This document shows positions 16,271 to 25,361 of a stretch of DNA of 64,000 bases, piece by piece (within the stretch, counting starts at the first letter, position 1; every line of letters begins with the position of its first letter). The DNA is from Chloroflexi bacterium bin20 (GTDB taxonomy: Bacteria > Chloroflexota > Anaerolineae > Aggregatilineales > Phototrophicaceae), in assembly GCA_002238485.1 (NCBI GenBank), contig MPMG01000012.1:57448-121447 (forward strand), in the 5' to 3' direction. A program made the translations under genes and the position numbers. Below the pieces are notes generated by a model. The model had not been told where the DNA came from, ran no database searches, and worked only from the letters and a program-made list of their open reading frames with translations.

Positions 16271-17659
16271 ATGGCAGGGGCGACCACAGCGGAAGATGTA
16301 AAACGCGATATCACAGCGCGGTATCGGGCGCGCACACCAAGTTCGCGGACGCAGCATGCAGAAGCGCTGCGCTACCTGCCGGGCGGCGAGACTCGTGGCG
16401 CGACGCGCATATCGCCTTATCCGACCTATATGACAGCGGGCGAGGGCGCCTGGCTGCACGATGGCGATGGCAACCGCTACCTGGACTTGCTGAACAACTT
16501 CACATCGCTTGTGCACGGGCATGCGCCGCCGGGTATCGTCGAGCAGGCGGCAGACCAGTTGATGCGCGGGACGGCGCTTGGCACAGTTGCCGCACCACAA
16601 GTCTCGCTAGCCAGGCAGATTGTCGAGCGCGTGCCGGGCATCGACCTGCTGCGCTTCACCAACTCGGGCACAGAAGCCACGATGATGATGATGCGGGCGG
16701 CGCGAGCCTACAGCGGACGCGACATCATCGTCAAAATAGACGGCGGTTATCACGGTTCGCACGATTTTGTTGAGATCAACGTCAACGCGGAGATCGTGGC
16801 CGGGCAAGAGCCAAAAACGCGTCTGGAGAGCCGCGGCATACCGAGCGCGGTGCTGCAATCGACGCTGGTCGCGCCCTTCAACGATTTGGGGGCTATGGAA
16901 GCGCTGCTGGAAGGCTATCAAGAGTGCATCGCTGGCATCATCATCGAGCCGATGCCCAATGCGGGCGGGATGATCCCACCTGCGCCGGGCTACCTGGCTG
17001 GGTTGCGCGCGTTGGCAGATCGTTATGGCGTGCTGCTGTTGTTTGATGAGATCGTCACGCTGCGTCTTGCGCCGGGCGGCTTCCAGCAGATAGCAGGCGT
17101 CGCCCCCGATCTCACGGCGCTTGGCAAGATCATCGGCGGCGGCTTCCCGGTGGGCGCGTTTGGCGGACGGCGCGAGATCATGGCGCAATTTGACCCCGCA
17201 CAGGTCGATGATGCTCTGTTCCACAGCGGCACATTCAACGGCAACAATATGACGATGGTGGCGGGCGAAGAAGCGCTGCGGCGGCTGGATGCGGCGGCAA
17301 TCACGCGCATCAACGGGCTGGGCGAGCGGTTGGCGGCGGGCATCAACGAGCTTTTTGCGGCGCTGGGGATTCGCGCGCAATGCCTGGGTTTTGGCTCGTT
17401 GCAGCAGATTCAGTGGACAGACGCGCCAGTGGTCAACCTGGGCGATGCGCGGCGGGCCGCCGAAGACACCGGCGATCTGTACACCCTGCTGCAAGTGGAG
17501 CTGCTGAACCGCGGCGTCTACAGCAGCAACCGCGGCATGTTCAGCGTGCCGACGCCCCTGCAAGAAGCCGAACTGGACATGGCGCTGGGGACATTGGCAG
17601 GCGCATTGCGAACGCTGCTGCCGTATATGCGAGAAGTGGCGCCGCGGCTCTTGCGCTAA
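16271..17659 (+). CDS. Class III aminotransferase, glutamate-1-semialdehyde aminomutase-like
   Basis: 462 residues from ATG 16271, set by AAGGAG seven bases upstream. A PLP-dependent fold-type I enzyme: NSGTEATMMMMRAARAYSGR for phosphate binding (131-150), GGYHGSHD stacking region, FDEIVTLR with the PLP-ring Asp259, and Schiff-base Lys286 in LGKIIGGGFPVGAFGG. The closest named family is HemL-type glutamate-1-semialdehyde 2,1-aminomutase, but the long N-terminus and lack of nearby tetrapyrrole genes argue for the broader aspartate aminotransferase-like group that acts on other amino acids or amines. It converges on, and overlaps by 4 bp, the epimerase gene. Confidence 0.85.
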   Translation: MAGATTAEDVKRDITARYRARTPSSRTQHAEALRYLPGGETRGATRISPYPTYMTAGEGAWLHDGDGNRYLDLLNNFTSLVHGHAPPGIVEQAADQLMRGTALGTVAAPQVSLARQIVERVPGIDLLRFTNSGTEATMMMMRAARAYSGRDIIVKIDGGYHGSHDFVEINVNAEIVAGQEPKTRLESRGIPSAVLQSTLVAPFNDLGAMEALLEGYQECIAGIIIEPMPNAGGMIPPAPGYLAGLRALADRYGVLLLFDEIVTLRLAPGGFQQIAGVAPDLTALGKIIGGGFPVGAFGGRREIMAQFDPAQVDDALFHSGTFNGNNMTMVAGEEALRRLDAAAITRINGLGERLAAGINELFAALGIRAQCLGFGSLQQIQWTDAPVVNLGDARRAAEDTGDLYTLLQVELLNRGVYSSNRGMFSVPTPLQEAELDMALGTLAGALRTLLPYMREVAPRLLR

Positions 17660-18504
17660 TCCAGGCTGGCTGCCGCTTGCATGTGCGCCTGGATCAGGTC
17701 GAAAAAGCGCTCTTCGGAATTGTCCTGCGGGTCGTAGCCGATGACGCGCCGGGCATTGGCAATGCTCCAGATGGCGTGCGGATTATCGCTGATGCCATAG
17801 AAGATCTGGAATGGCAGGCCCAGCTCGTCACGGATGTCGGCTATCTCGATGCTCTTTGTGACTAGCTGCGCCATATCGCGCTGGCTGATGTAAACGGCGA
17901 GGGCGCGGCGCATCCGACGCAGGTCGCCCAAAGGCGCGTTTTCCACATCGGTTTCGCGCGGACCGCCAATGCGGATCTGCACATTCTCTAGCGGACGACC
18001 GCCATGACTGACCCCGCTGGCATATACCTGCCCGATCTGCTCGAAAGCGATCTTTGCCCAGCCGTACCAATTGTCTGACCCGTTCATGTTGGGCGTGATC
18101 ATCGGCGCCACCCCATCCAGCGCATACGTCTCGTAGAGATCGGCGGCGTGATTGGTGCTGGCGGCGACCAGGCGGCGCAGGCCTTCTTCCCAGGCGACCT
18201 GGTAGACATTGTAAGTCAGCTGCAAGTTTGCCAACTCGCTGCTGAAATAGACGTCATCGCCTTGCCCGTGTTGGCGATAATAAGCGCAATGCACGACGGC
18301 GTCTGCGCCGGCAAAATGGTGGCGATAGAGGTCGCGGTCTTTGTCCAGCAAGTCCACGACATGGACGCCAGCCACTTCCGCGCCGTCTTTGTCGGTCTTT
18401 TGTGTATCGAGCAGGCGCAGGTCATAGCGTTCGCGCAGGGCTGGCAGCAAGACGCCCGCGATGGCGCCGCTTGCGCCGGTTATGACTACTTTTCGTTTGG
18501 GCAT
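17656..18504 (-). CDS. NAD-dependent epimerase/dehydratase (extended SDR)
   Basis: 282 residues. Rossmann motif GASGAIAG at 10-17, then Asp pairing with the ribose in LLDTQ, a Ser in AASTNHAA and the catalytic YGWAK (Tyr-x-x-x-Lys) near 148. The pattern is close to uronate dehydrogenase-like SDRs, which oxidise sugar acids, but a nucleotide-sugar epimerase cannot be ruled out. The stop overlaps the convergent aminotransferase. Confidence 0.85.
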   Translation of the reverse strand: MPKRKVVITGASGAIAGVLLPALRERYDLRLLDTQKTDKDGAEVAGVHVVDLLDKDRDLYRHHFAGADAVVHCAYYRQHGQGDDVYFSSELANLQLTYNVYQVAWEEGLRRLVAASTNHAADLYETYALDGVAPMITPNMNGSDNWYGWAKIAFEQIGQVYASGVSHGGRPLENVQIRIGGPRETDVENAPLGDLRRMRRALAVYISQRDMAQLVTKSIEIADIRDELGLPFQIFYGISDNPHAIWSIANARRVIGYDPQDNSEERFFDLIQAHMQAAASLD

Positions 18505-18509
18505 GGGAT

Positions 18510-18570
18510 TCTCCCGACTCTGTGCTCTCTGTGTCTCTGTGGTGAGTTTCGCATGACTTACTTGGTACTA
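18510..18570 (+). repeat. Solo arm of the dispersed TIR repeat
   Basis: ACTCTGTGCTCTCTGTGTCT...GTGGTGAGTTTCGCATGACTTACTTGG matches the right arm of the MITE at 21379-21464 in the same orientation, without a partner arm nearby. It lies in the gap between the epimerase and the membrane-protein gene. Confidence 0.65.
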
Positions 18571-18600
18571 CTTCTGCCGTTCTTTTGCGGGCGTTTCTGG

Positions 18601-20343
18601 CTAGGACTCCTGCCGCTGAAAAACGCGCGTTTCTCTTTGCTGGAAGATGAGTTGCAGAGACGGGTCTTTGAGAAAATCGCCGTCTGCTGGCACGAGGAGG
18701 TAGTCGGCGGCGGCGAATTCGGCGGGCTGGACGAGTCCCCGTTCAAAATAGCTGTAGGCGCGGAAGTCGATTGCGCGCCGCTCGGCGATCACCGGCAGCC
18801 AGCCATCGCCATCGGCAGCTTGCAGCAGGGCGTCGGGCGGCGTATTTTCGCGCAGCCAGTCCATGGCGGCGGTGTCATCGCGATTCGCTGTGGCGGCAGG
18901 CAGGTCCAGCAGCGCGCGCAGGTTGTGCAGGGCTGGCTCGAATGTCAAGAAAAGCAAGGCGATTCCCAACATAGACAGGACCATGCAGCGCCAGGCATTT
19001 TTCCGCAGACGGGCACGCAGCGCAACTGGCAGGCGCGCTTCCCAAAGATCCAGCAGCGCCAGACCGGCGAACCAGCTGCAAGGCAAAATGACCGCGTGGC
19101 GAGCCAGGCCTTGGGCATCGACCAGCGCGCCCAGAGCCGGCAGCAGGCGCGGAAGCACACCAAACAGAACAAGATCTATCAGCAGCAGCAGCCAACCTGT
19201 CATCAGCAGCGAGACAAAACGCAGCCGCCCCGGCGCGCGCCAGCCTATGATCACACCCCAGACCAGCAGAGGCAGCAGAACATAGCCTTGTCCGCGAATC
19301 AGCTGGACGAGGTTTGACAATCCAGGTGGGCTCGCAGAGGGCGGGACTGGCAGCAGCAGAGGCAGGTTGTTGATGAGCCAGGGCGCTGTGCCCAATAACG
19401 CAATTGAGGGAATGCCCAGCGTCATGCACCAGCGCGCCCGGCGGTCAAACTGATGTCGCTGTTGCCATGCCAGTCCGATCAACAGCGTCAGGCAAATCAG
19501 CGCCGCCAAAGCAAGGTTCAGGCTGGTGTAGAAGACCGCGCCTAGCAGCAGACCGCCCGCGACCAGATCTGCCAGATTAAAGCGATGCAACAGGCGCAGC
19601 GCATACAGCAGGAATGCCAGCGCAAACAGCATCGCCAGCAACTCGCTGTAATGCCCGTCAAGCAGACTGCTGATCGCCCCGCCGCAAAGGAGCAGCCCCA
19701 GCGCCATCGCCCGTCCCAGCCGTTTATCATGCAGCTCCGCGCCGAAGTCGTACGTCAGCCAAACCAGCATCAGCAGCAGGACTGCCGCTGTGCTTTGCTG
19801 GATGATTGGGACTGGCTGACCCAGCTGCTGGCTGAGATAAGCAGAGAGCGCGTGGAAGCCGGGCGCGATGATGACGGGTGGACTGGCGGCGTAGGGAGCG
19901 AGGGATGTGAATGAGCCGCCATCGCGGGCAGCCAGGCTGTGCAGGGCGAGCGCTTGTCCATGCTCCCCCAGCGGCAATGGCATCTGCACGAGAGGGACGA
20001 GCAGCAGCAGCGACACCAGGCCAAAGAAGGCCAGGTCTTCGGGACCGGGCCAGCCTTGGTCGCGGTCGCGGAGGATTTCGCCACGGGCTTCGGCGCGGGC
20101 TTGCGCGGTCGAAAGGGTGCCGCCCAACACGACCCCAGCCAGCAGAGCGAAGAGCAGATAATCCACAACCAACGTGTCCCAGTTGAAGACCTCGGCATAA
20201 AAGACTGCTCCGCCGACGATCAAAGCCATGCACAAGGCAGCAGCCAGAGCCACGCGGGGTTGCCCGGTGTGCCAGGCTGGCGAGAGCATCGCGCCCGCGC
20301 CCAGCAAGACGGCAGCCAGAATGAAAGCAATGAACAGGCTCAT
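18601..20343 (-). CDS. Large polytopic membrane protein, GT-C glycosyltransferase-like
   Basis: 580 residues with about 12 hydrophobic segments through residue ~480, followed by a soluble tail whose start, MDWLRENTPPDALLQAADG, resembles the beginning of the extracytoplasmic domain in GT-C/STT3-like and related Chloroflexota membrane proteins. A polyprenol-sugar-dependent transferase or a lipid-linked sugar handling role is possible but unproven. It is transcribed away from the toxin-antitoxin pair and ends at 18601 beside a repeat arm. Confidence 0.7.
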   Translation of the reverse strand: MSLFIAFILAAVLLGAGAMLSPAWHTGQPRVALAAALCMALIVGGAVFYAEVFNWDTLVVDYLLFALLAGVVLGGTLSTAQARAEARGEILRDRDQGWPGPEDLAFFGLVSLLLLVPLVQMPLPLGEHGQALALHSLAARDGGSFTSLAPYAASPPVIIAPGFHALSAYLSQQLGQPVPIIQQSTAAVLLLMLVWLTYDFGAELHDKRLGRAMALGLLLCGGAISSLLDGHYSELLAMLFALAFLLYALRLLHRFNLADLVAGGLLLGAVFYTSLNLALAALICLTLLIGLAWQQRHQFDRRARWCMTLGIPSIALLGTAPWLINNLPLLLPVPPSASPPGLSNLVQLIRGQGYVLLPLLVWGVIIGWRAPGRLRFVSLLMTGWLLLLIDLVLFGVLPRLLPALGALVDAQGLARHAVILPCSWFAGLALLDLWEARLPVALRARLRKNAWRCMVLSMLGIALLFLTFEPALHNLRALLDLPAATANRDDTAAMDWLRENTPPDALLQAADGDGWLPVIAERRAIDFRAYSYFERGLVQPAEFAAADYLLVPADGDFLKDPSLQLIFQQRETRVFQRQES

Positions 20344-20355
20344 CGCGAAAGCCCG

Positions 20356-20742
20356 CTACCAGAGGCGTGCGATAGGATATTGGTCGGAGATGTTGTCGCT
20401 GCTGATAATGGGCAGGTCTTCGGCAAGCGACTGGGCGATGAGCAGCCTGTCGAAAGGGTCTCTGTGGATGCGCGGTAAATCAATGTAGCTTTCGAGATGC
20501 CCGATGTTTATCTCAAGGAATCGAAAACTCTGCCTGCTCCCAATCTCACGGTTAATGTCGGTGAAGGAAAGCGGCGTTGAGAGTTTGCCCGCGTTGAACT
20601 TTATCGCCAACTCCCACATGCTCGCTAAGCTCACGAAGACATCGTTGTCCGGGCTTCCTATGCGGGATCGGTTGATGGCATTCAGCTTTCTGTCGCCTAG
20701 GAGAAACCAAAGCAAAGTTGAGGTATCCAGCAGATATCTCAT
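20356..20742 (-). CDS. PIN-domain ribonuclease toxin (VapC-like)
   Basis: 128 residues with the acidic PIN quartet: Asp6 in LLDTS, Glu44 in MWELAIK, the Asp of HRDPFDRLLIAQ and the Asp pair in SSDNISDQY. PIN toxins cleave tRNA or mRNA. The ATG overlaps the antitoxin stop by 4 bp (ATGA), a normal toxin-antitoxin arrangement. Confidence 0.92.
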   Translation of the reverse strand: MRYLLDTSTLLWFLLGDRKLNAINRSRIGSPDNDVFVSLASMWELAIKFNAGKLSTPLSFTDINREIGSRQSFRFLEINIGHLESYIDLPRIHRDPFDRLLIAQSLAEDLPIISSDNISDQYPIARLW

Positions 20743-20969
20743 TCCATGTACGGTTCGAACTCGGGCAAGGGTTCGTCAAAGTCGTCAGAGATAAAAATCT
20801 TGCCCTTTAGCGTGCCGGGCGTGCGCGGCTTTCTGGGCGGCAGGGGCCTCAGCTTGAGCTCGTATTCGCGACCGTCGCTGCCGACGATATTGACGACCAG
20901 TCCCTTCTGGGCGTGATCCATCAATTCCGCAAAGTTGGCGACCGCCGATTTCATCGTGTACTTCTTCAT
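20739..20969 (-). CDS. Phd/YefM-type antitoxin
   Basis: 76 residues from ATG 20969 behind GGGAG; the longer frame upstream has no ribosome site. The N-terminal KKYTMKSAVANFAELMD region has the prevent-host-death fold pattern, and the C-terminal LKGKIFISDDFDEPLPEFE is the usual toxin-binding tail in PIN-linked antitoxins. It would bind both the toxin and its own promoter. Confidence 0.9.
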   Translation of the reverse strand: MKKYTMKSAVANFAELMDHAQKGLVVNIVGSDGREYELKLRPLPPRKPRTPGTLKGKIFISDDFDEPLPEFEPYME

Positions 20970-21054
20970 GGCGCTGCTCCCACATTTGCATGCCGCCTGA
21001 TTATACATCACAGCGCGCCTCAACGCGGCTGCTGTCGATAACTTGACCATAGAA

Positions 21055-21464
21055 GTAGAACAAAGTTAGTCATGCGATAATTCACCACAGAGACACAGAG
21101 CGAACAGAGGGTGATGTAGGGGTGACACTTGTGTCGCCCGTCCCAAAGTGGAGTAGCGAACGCGGCAGGTTCGTCTCATTACAACCTGGACTAGCTGAGG
21201 GCACAGAGTTGTTGAAAGCGCCTACCACCACCAGCGAGACGGATCGTGCAGATTGGCGATGCTGCTGGCGAGCAAGATCATCGCCATTGCAAAGAGTTTT
21301 TTTTATCGCCGTTTGCCTTCTGAGTAATACCACGCAAGTAATGAGACCAACTTGTCGTGTTCACTTCGCCGTTATACAACGGGCGACACAAGTATCGCCC
21401 CTACAACAAACCTCTGTGCCCTCAGTGCCTCTGTGGTGAATATCGCATGACTAAATTGTTCCAC
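21055..21464. mobile_element. 410-bp MITE-like element with ~87-bp terminal inverted repeats
   Basis: The left arm (21055-21141) and right arm (21379-21464) are inverted copies with only scattered mismatches. Both include GTCATGCGATA, TTCACCACAGAG and an inner block that reads TGTAGGGG-(T/C)GA-(C/T)ACTTGTGTCGCCCGT. The 237-bp core holds no gene. No clear target-site duplication was found by eye. Single arms of the same family occur at several other intergenic places in the window, as expected for a non-autonomous element mobilised in trans. Confidence 0.8.
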
Positions 21465-21485
21465 TTGCGATACTCTGCTCGGCGC

Positions 21486-23780
21486 TTAGGCGGACTGCAT
21501 GGCTTCCCAAATGCGGCGGGGCGTCAAGGGCATGTCGATATGTCGCAGACCCAGCGGACGCAGCGCATCCATGACGGCGTTGACGACAGCGGGCGTCGAG
21601 CCGATGGTGGCAGCTTCGCCGATGCCTTTCGCGCCCAGTGGATTCAAGGTGGTCTCGGTCACGGTTTGATCCAGCGTGAAGTGCGGGAAGTCGTCGGCGC
21701 GCGGCATGGTGTAATCCATCATGGTGCCGGTCAGCAGCTGGCCTTGTTCATCGTAGATAACCTGCTCGAGCAGCGCTTGCCCGATGCCCTGCGCCAAGCC
21801 GCCGTGAATTTGTCCAGCCACCAGCAGCGGGCTGATGCGCGGACCGCAGTCGTCCACCGAGTAATAAGCGCGCAGGCTGATGATGCCGGTTTCGCGCTCG
21901 ATTTCGACCACGGCGACATGCGTGCCGAATGGATAGATGAAGTCGGGCGGACGGAAGAAATCGGTGCCTTCCAAGCCCGTGTCGATGTCATCGGGCAGGC
22001 GCTCGCTATACGCGCGCTTGGCGATCTGGCGCAGGGTCAGGCTGCTGCCGGGCACGCCTTTGACGCGGTATTCGCCATCGGCAAATTCGATATCGCCGGG
22101 CGCCGCTTCCAGCATGTGCGCCGCGATTTTTACGGCTTTTTCGCGCACGACTTTGGAAGCGCGGACGATGGCCGAGCCGCCCACGGCCAGACTGCGGCTG
22201 CCGAATGTGCCAACGCCGACGGGCTGCGAGCCGGTATCGCCATGACGCACGACAATATTGTCATAATCCGCGCCAATCTCATCGGCGACGATCTGGGCAA
22301 AGGTCGTCTGCAAACCTTGTCCATGCGGCGATGTGCCCGTGTAGACGGTCACTGTGCCGCTGGGTTCGACGCGCACAACGCCGCTTTCGTAGGGACCAAA
22401 GCCGCACATCTCTACATAAGTCGCCATGCCGATGCCCAGCAGACTGCCGGCGTCATTCGCCCGCCGGCGGGCTTGTTCGGCGCGCAGCGCATGATAATCT
22501 GCCGCCCGCAGCGCTGTGTCCAGGTTGTTTTCATATTCGCCCGTGTCGTATGTCGAGCCAGTGGGCGTCTTGTAGGGGAACTGGTCGGGCTGGATGTAAT
22601 TGCGTCGGCGCACATCGGCCGGGTCCATATCAAGCTCGCCCGCGATCAAGTCGATGGCGCGTTCGATGTAATAGATGGCTTCGGGGCGTCCTGCGCCGCG
22701 ATAAGCTGCCACCGCCACTGTGTTGGTGAAGACATTGCTGGCTTTGAAGTGCACGGCGGGAATGTCGTAGTTGCCGGTCGCCATGAGTCCGGTCAGATGA
22801 GCGATGTCATAGAAAGGCGGGTAGGCGCCCAGCTCGCCAATTACATGCAGACGCAGGCCCAGGATGCGCCCTTCACCATCAAAAGCGACTTCGACATCGG
22901 CGATCTGTGAGCGGCCATGCGTAGTGGAGCTGAAGTGTTCGGCGCGCGTGCCCGACCAGCGCATTGGCTTGTTGTGCAGCTGCGCCAGCTTTGCCAGCGC
23001 CATCTCTTCGGGGTAAAGCTGGTTCTTCACGCCGAAGCCGCCGCCGACATTGGGCGCGATGACTCGCAGCGTATTTTCGGGCAGGCGCAACGTCTCCGCG
23101 AGTGCCGAGCGCACGCCATGCGGGATCTGCGTGCTCGTCCATAGAGTCAAACCGCCAGTTACGGCATCGGGCGCGGCCAAGACGGCACGAACTTCCATGG
23201 GCACGCCGGCCACGCGCTGACTGCGCATGCGTTGGCGCAACGTGTGTGGCGCGCTGGCAAAGACGGCATCGACATCGTCGCTTTTTTTCTCGCCAGTATC
23301 GACGATATTGCTGTCCAGCCCGGCGAAGATCGGTGGCGCAGCGCCTTCATAAGCCGCCAGCAAGTCAGCCGCGGCGGGAAGTTCGGCATAGTCGACAGCG
23401 ATATCGTCCAGAGCATCGGCCGCGATTTCGGCGCTTTCGGCGATGGCAGCCGCCACGATCTCGCCCACATGCCGCACGCGCCCCGCCGAGATGGCATAGT
23501 GGCTGTAATTGGCGCGGGCCTTGCGTCCACCGGCGACTGGCACCGTCTCCCATTCATCTTGCAGGTCTGCGCCAGTGATCACGGCCTGCACGCCAGCTCG
23601 TGATTCGGCGGCTGCACGGTCGATGCCGAGGATGTCTGCATGAGCATAGGGACTGCGCAGGAAGGCCACGTGCGCCATGCCTGGCAGCTTGATATCGCCT
23701 ACATATTTGCCAGCGCCGTTGATCAAGCCGGGGTCTTCCTTGCGTTTGACGTTTGCGCCTACCATCGAGCGTAATGCCAT
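21486..23780 (-). CDS. Form II CoxL-like molybdopterin hydroxylase large subunit
   Basis: 764 residues, the full length of a xanthine dehydrogenase/CO dehydrogenase large subunit. The active-site loop is AYRGAGR (359-365), the form II signature, and not the AYxCSFR of true form I CO dehydrogenase; the catalytic Glu is in GIGEAA (Glu722). It would bind Mo-cytosine dinucleotide and oxidise an unknown substrate. The small (2Fe-2S) and medium (FAD) subunit genes that normally form its operon are not next to it. Start ATG 23780 has GGAG nine bases upstream. Confidence 0.9.
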   Translation of the reverse strand: MALRSMVGANVKRKEDPGLINGAGKYVGDIKLPGMAHVAFLRSPYAHADILGIDRAAAESRAGVQAVITGADLQDEWETVPVAGGRKARANYSHYAISAGRVRHVGEIVAAAIAESAEIAADALDDIAVDYAELPAAADLLAAYEGAAPPIFAGLDSNIVDTGEKKSDDVDAVFASAPHTLRQRMRSQRVAGVPMEVRAVLAAPDAVTGGLTLWTSTQIPHGVRSALAETLRLPENTLRVIAPNVGGGFGVKNQLYPEEMALAKLAQLHNKPMRWSGTRAEHFSSTTHGRSQIADVEVAFDGEGRILGLRLHVIGELGAYPPFYDIAHLTGLMATGNYDIPAVHFKASNVFTNTVAVAAYRGAGRPEAIYYIERAIDLIAGELDMDPADVRRRNYIQPDQFPYKTPTGSTYDTGEYENNLDTALRAADYHALRAEQARRRANDAGSLLGIGMATYVEMCGFGPYESGVVRVEPSGTVTVYTGTSPHGQGLQTTFAQIVADEIGADYDNIVVRHGDTGSQPVGVGTFGSRSLAVGGSAIVRASKVVREKAVKIAAHMLEAAPGDIEFADGEYRVKGVPGSSLTLRQIAKRAYSERLPDDIDTGLEGTDFFRPPDFIYPFGTHVAVVEIERETGIISLRAYYSVDDCGPRISPLLVAGQIHGGLAQGIGQALLEQVIYDEQGQLLTGTMMDYTMPRADDFPHFTLDQTVTETTLNPLGAKGIGEAATIGSTPAVVNAVMDALRPLGLRHIDMPLTPRRIWEAMQSA

Positions 23781-23850
23781 GGCTGGGGTCTCCTTTTTTA
23801 TACGGAATAGCGGGTCAGTTCGGGCATAAGTCCTTCATCAAGGTTCGGGA

Positions 23851-24189
23851 TTATTGGCTGGTTTCTTCGCCGCCTTCGACCGGCAAGCCATCGCGCAGCC
23901 AGCCTTTGGTGCCGTCTTCCAGGTTATAGAGCTGCTCGTAGCCGAGGCTGGCCAGGTACATGGCGGCCTGCGACGAGCGGACGCCGGTGTTGCAGACCAG
24001 CAAGGCGGGTCGGTCTTCGTCGATTTCATCGACGCGCGCCATGAATTCGCTCAAAGGTATATTGACTGCGCCGGGCAGGTGGGCTTCGGCGTATTCGTCG
24101 TCTTCGCGCACATCAATGAGCTGATAGTCGCTTTGGTCGCGGCTGGCGAATTGCTGGCGGTATTGGTCGCTGCTGAGGTCGGTGTACAT
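23851..24189 (-). CDS. Rhodanese-like sulfurtransferase, single domain
   Basis: 112 residues from the ATG that opens the conserved YTDLSSDQY region; upstream in-frame codons look untranslated. The LIDVREDDEY motif is followed by the active-site loop CNTGVRSS with the sulfur-carrying Cys, then AAMYLASLGYEQLYNLEDGTKGW, the standard single-domain rhodanese pattern. It moves sulfane sulfur between small molecules or proteins. It lies downstream of the nucleotide-sugar epimerase on the same strand, 105 bp away. Confidence 0.93.
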   Translation of the reverse strand: MYTDLSSDQYRQQFASRDQSDYQLIDVREDDEYAEAHLPGAVNIPLSEFMARVDEIDEDRPALLVCNTGVRSSQAAMYLASLGYEQLYNLEDGTKGWLRDGLPVEGGEETSQ

Positions 24190-24294
24190 GGCTGCCTCGC
24201 GGCTGGTGCGGTCGCTGGCGCGGATTATAGCCAAGTTAGGATAGCGCGGCAAAATGGGAGCGATTGGGACAAGCGGGCGAGTGCGAGTCGCCAT

Positions 24295-25245
24295 CTAGGC
24301 GCTGCGCTCCCGATACCATTCCACCGTCCGCCGCAAGCCTTCCGCAAATTCGACGACTGGCGCGTATCCCAGCCGATCTCTGGCTTTCGTCACATCGGCG
24401 CGCGAGTGCTTGATATCGCCGGGGCGTTCGTCGGTGTGGATGGGCGGCAGGTCTGTGCCCAGGGCGGCATTCAGTTGTTCGACCAGGTCATTCAGCGCGA
24501 CGCGTCCGCCGGTCGCCAGATTGATGGTCTGTCCCGATGCATTTGGCGCAGCGCATGCCAGCAGATTGCCGCGCACGACATTGTCGATATAAGTGAAGTC
24601 GCGGCTTTGCGTCCCGTCGCCATAGATGCGCGGACGCTCGCCAGCCAGCATCCGAGTAATGAATTTGGGGATGACGGCGGCGTATTCCGAGGCGGGGTCC
24701 TGGCGCGGTCCAAAGACATTGAAATAGCGCAGCGCCACCGTCTCCAGCCCGAAGCTGTGTGTGAAAGCGGCGGCATAATATTCGCCAGCCAACTTGGCGA
24801 CTCCATAGGGCGAAATGGGGTCGGGACGGATGGATTCCTGTTTGGCATCGCCCGGCTGGTCGCCATAAGCCGATGACGATGCGGCATAAACCACCCTTCT
24901 AACGCCACAATCACGCGCGGCAACCAGCACATTCAACGTGCCAGTGAGGCAGTGCAGATGCGTCTCCAGCGGGTCGGCCAGGCTACGCGGGACCGATGGC
25001 AAGGCGGCCTGGTGCAGCACAAAGTCCGCGCCGCGCATGAGCCCTTGCAGCAAGGCGCTGTCGTTGATGTCGCCAATGACAAGTTCCAGGTCGCCATCCA
25101 GCGCCTGCAAGTGCGCCAGATTCTCGCGCTTGCCGGTCAGCAGGTTGTCGATGATGCGCACGCGCTGCCCGTCTTGCAACAATCTTTCGGCGATGTGCGA
25201 GCCGATGAAACCGGCGCCGCCCGTAACGAGATAGGTGCTTGGCAT
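24295..25245 (-). CDS. UDP-sugar 4-epimerase-like extended SDR
   Basis: 316 residues. NAD-binding GGAGFIGSH at 9-17, DNL following beta-2, the catalytic Ser in AASSSAYGD and Tyr-x-x-x-Lys in PYGVAK, then the family motif ALRYFNVFGPRQDP and YGDGTQSRDFTYIDNVV. This matches UDP-glucose/UDP-N-acetylglucosamine 4-epimerases that feed surface polysaccharide. ATG 25245 has AAGGGA upstream. Confidence 0.92.
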   Translation of the reverse strand: MPSTYLVTGGAGFIGSHIAERLLQDGQRVRIIDNLLTGKRENLAHLQALDGDLELVIGDINDSALLQGLMRGADFVLHQAALPSVPRSLADPLETHLHCLTGTLNVLVAARDCGVRRVVYAASSSAYGDQPGDAKQESIRPDPISPYGVAKLAGEYYAAAFTHSFGLETVALRYFNVFGPRQDPASEYAAVIPKFITRMLAGERPRIYGDGTQSRDFTYIDNVVRGNLLACAAPNASGQTINLATGGRVALNDLVEQLNAALGTDLPPIHTDERPGDIKHSRADVTKARDRLGYAPVVEFAEGLRRTVEWYRERSA

Positions 25246-25346
25246 GATGTCCCTTTATACAGCGCAATCGGCGCATTAGACCACAGCGCGCGCAGGCGAC
25301 ACAGAGGCGAAATCGGACCACCGCGATACCTGCCTCGCCGCCCTTG

Positions 25347-25355
25347 TGATACACT
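25347..25355 (+). promoter_or_regulatory. Extended -10 placed for a leaderless transcript
   Basis: TGATACACT (TG-A-TACACT) ends exactly 6 bp before the ATG at 25362, so the message would begin at the start codon. No ribosome binding site is present upstream of this ATG, which fits. Confidence 0.5.
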
Positions 25356-25361
25356 AGCCCT

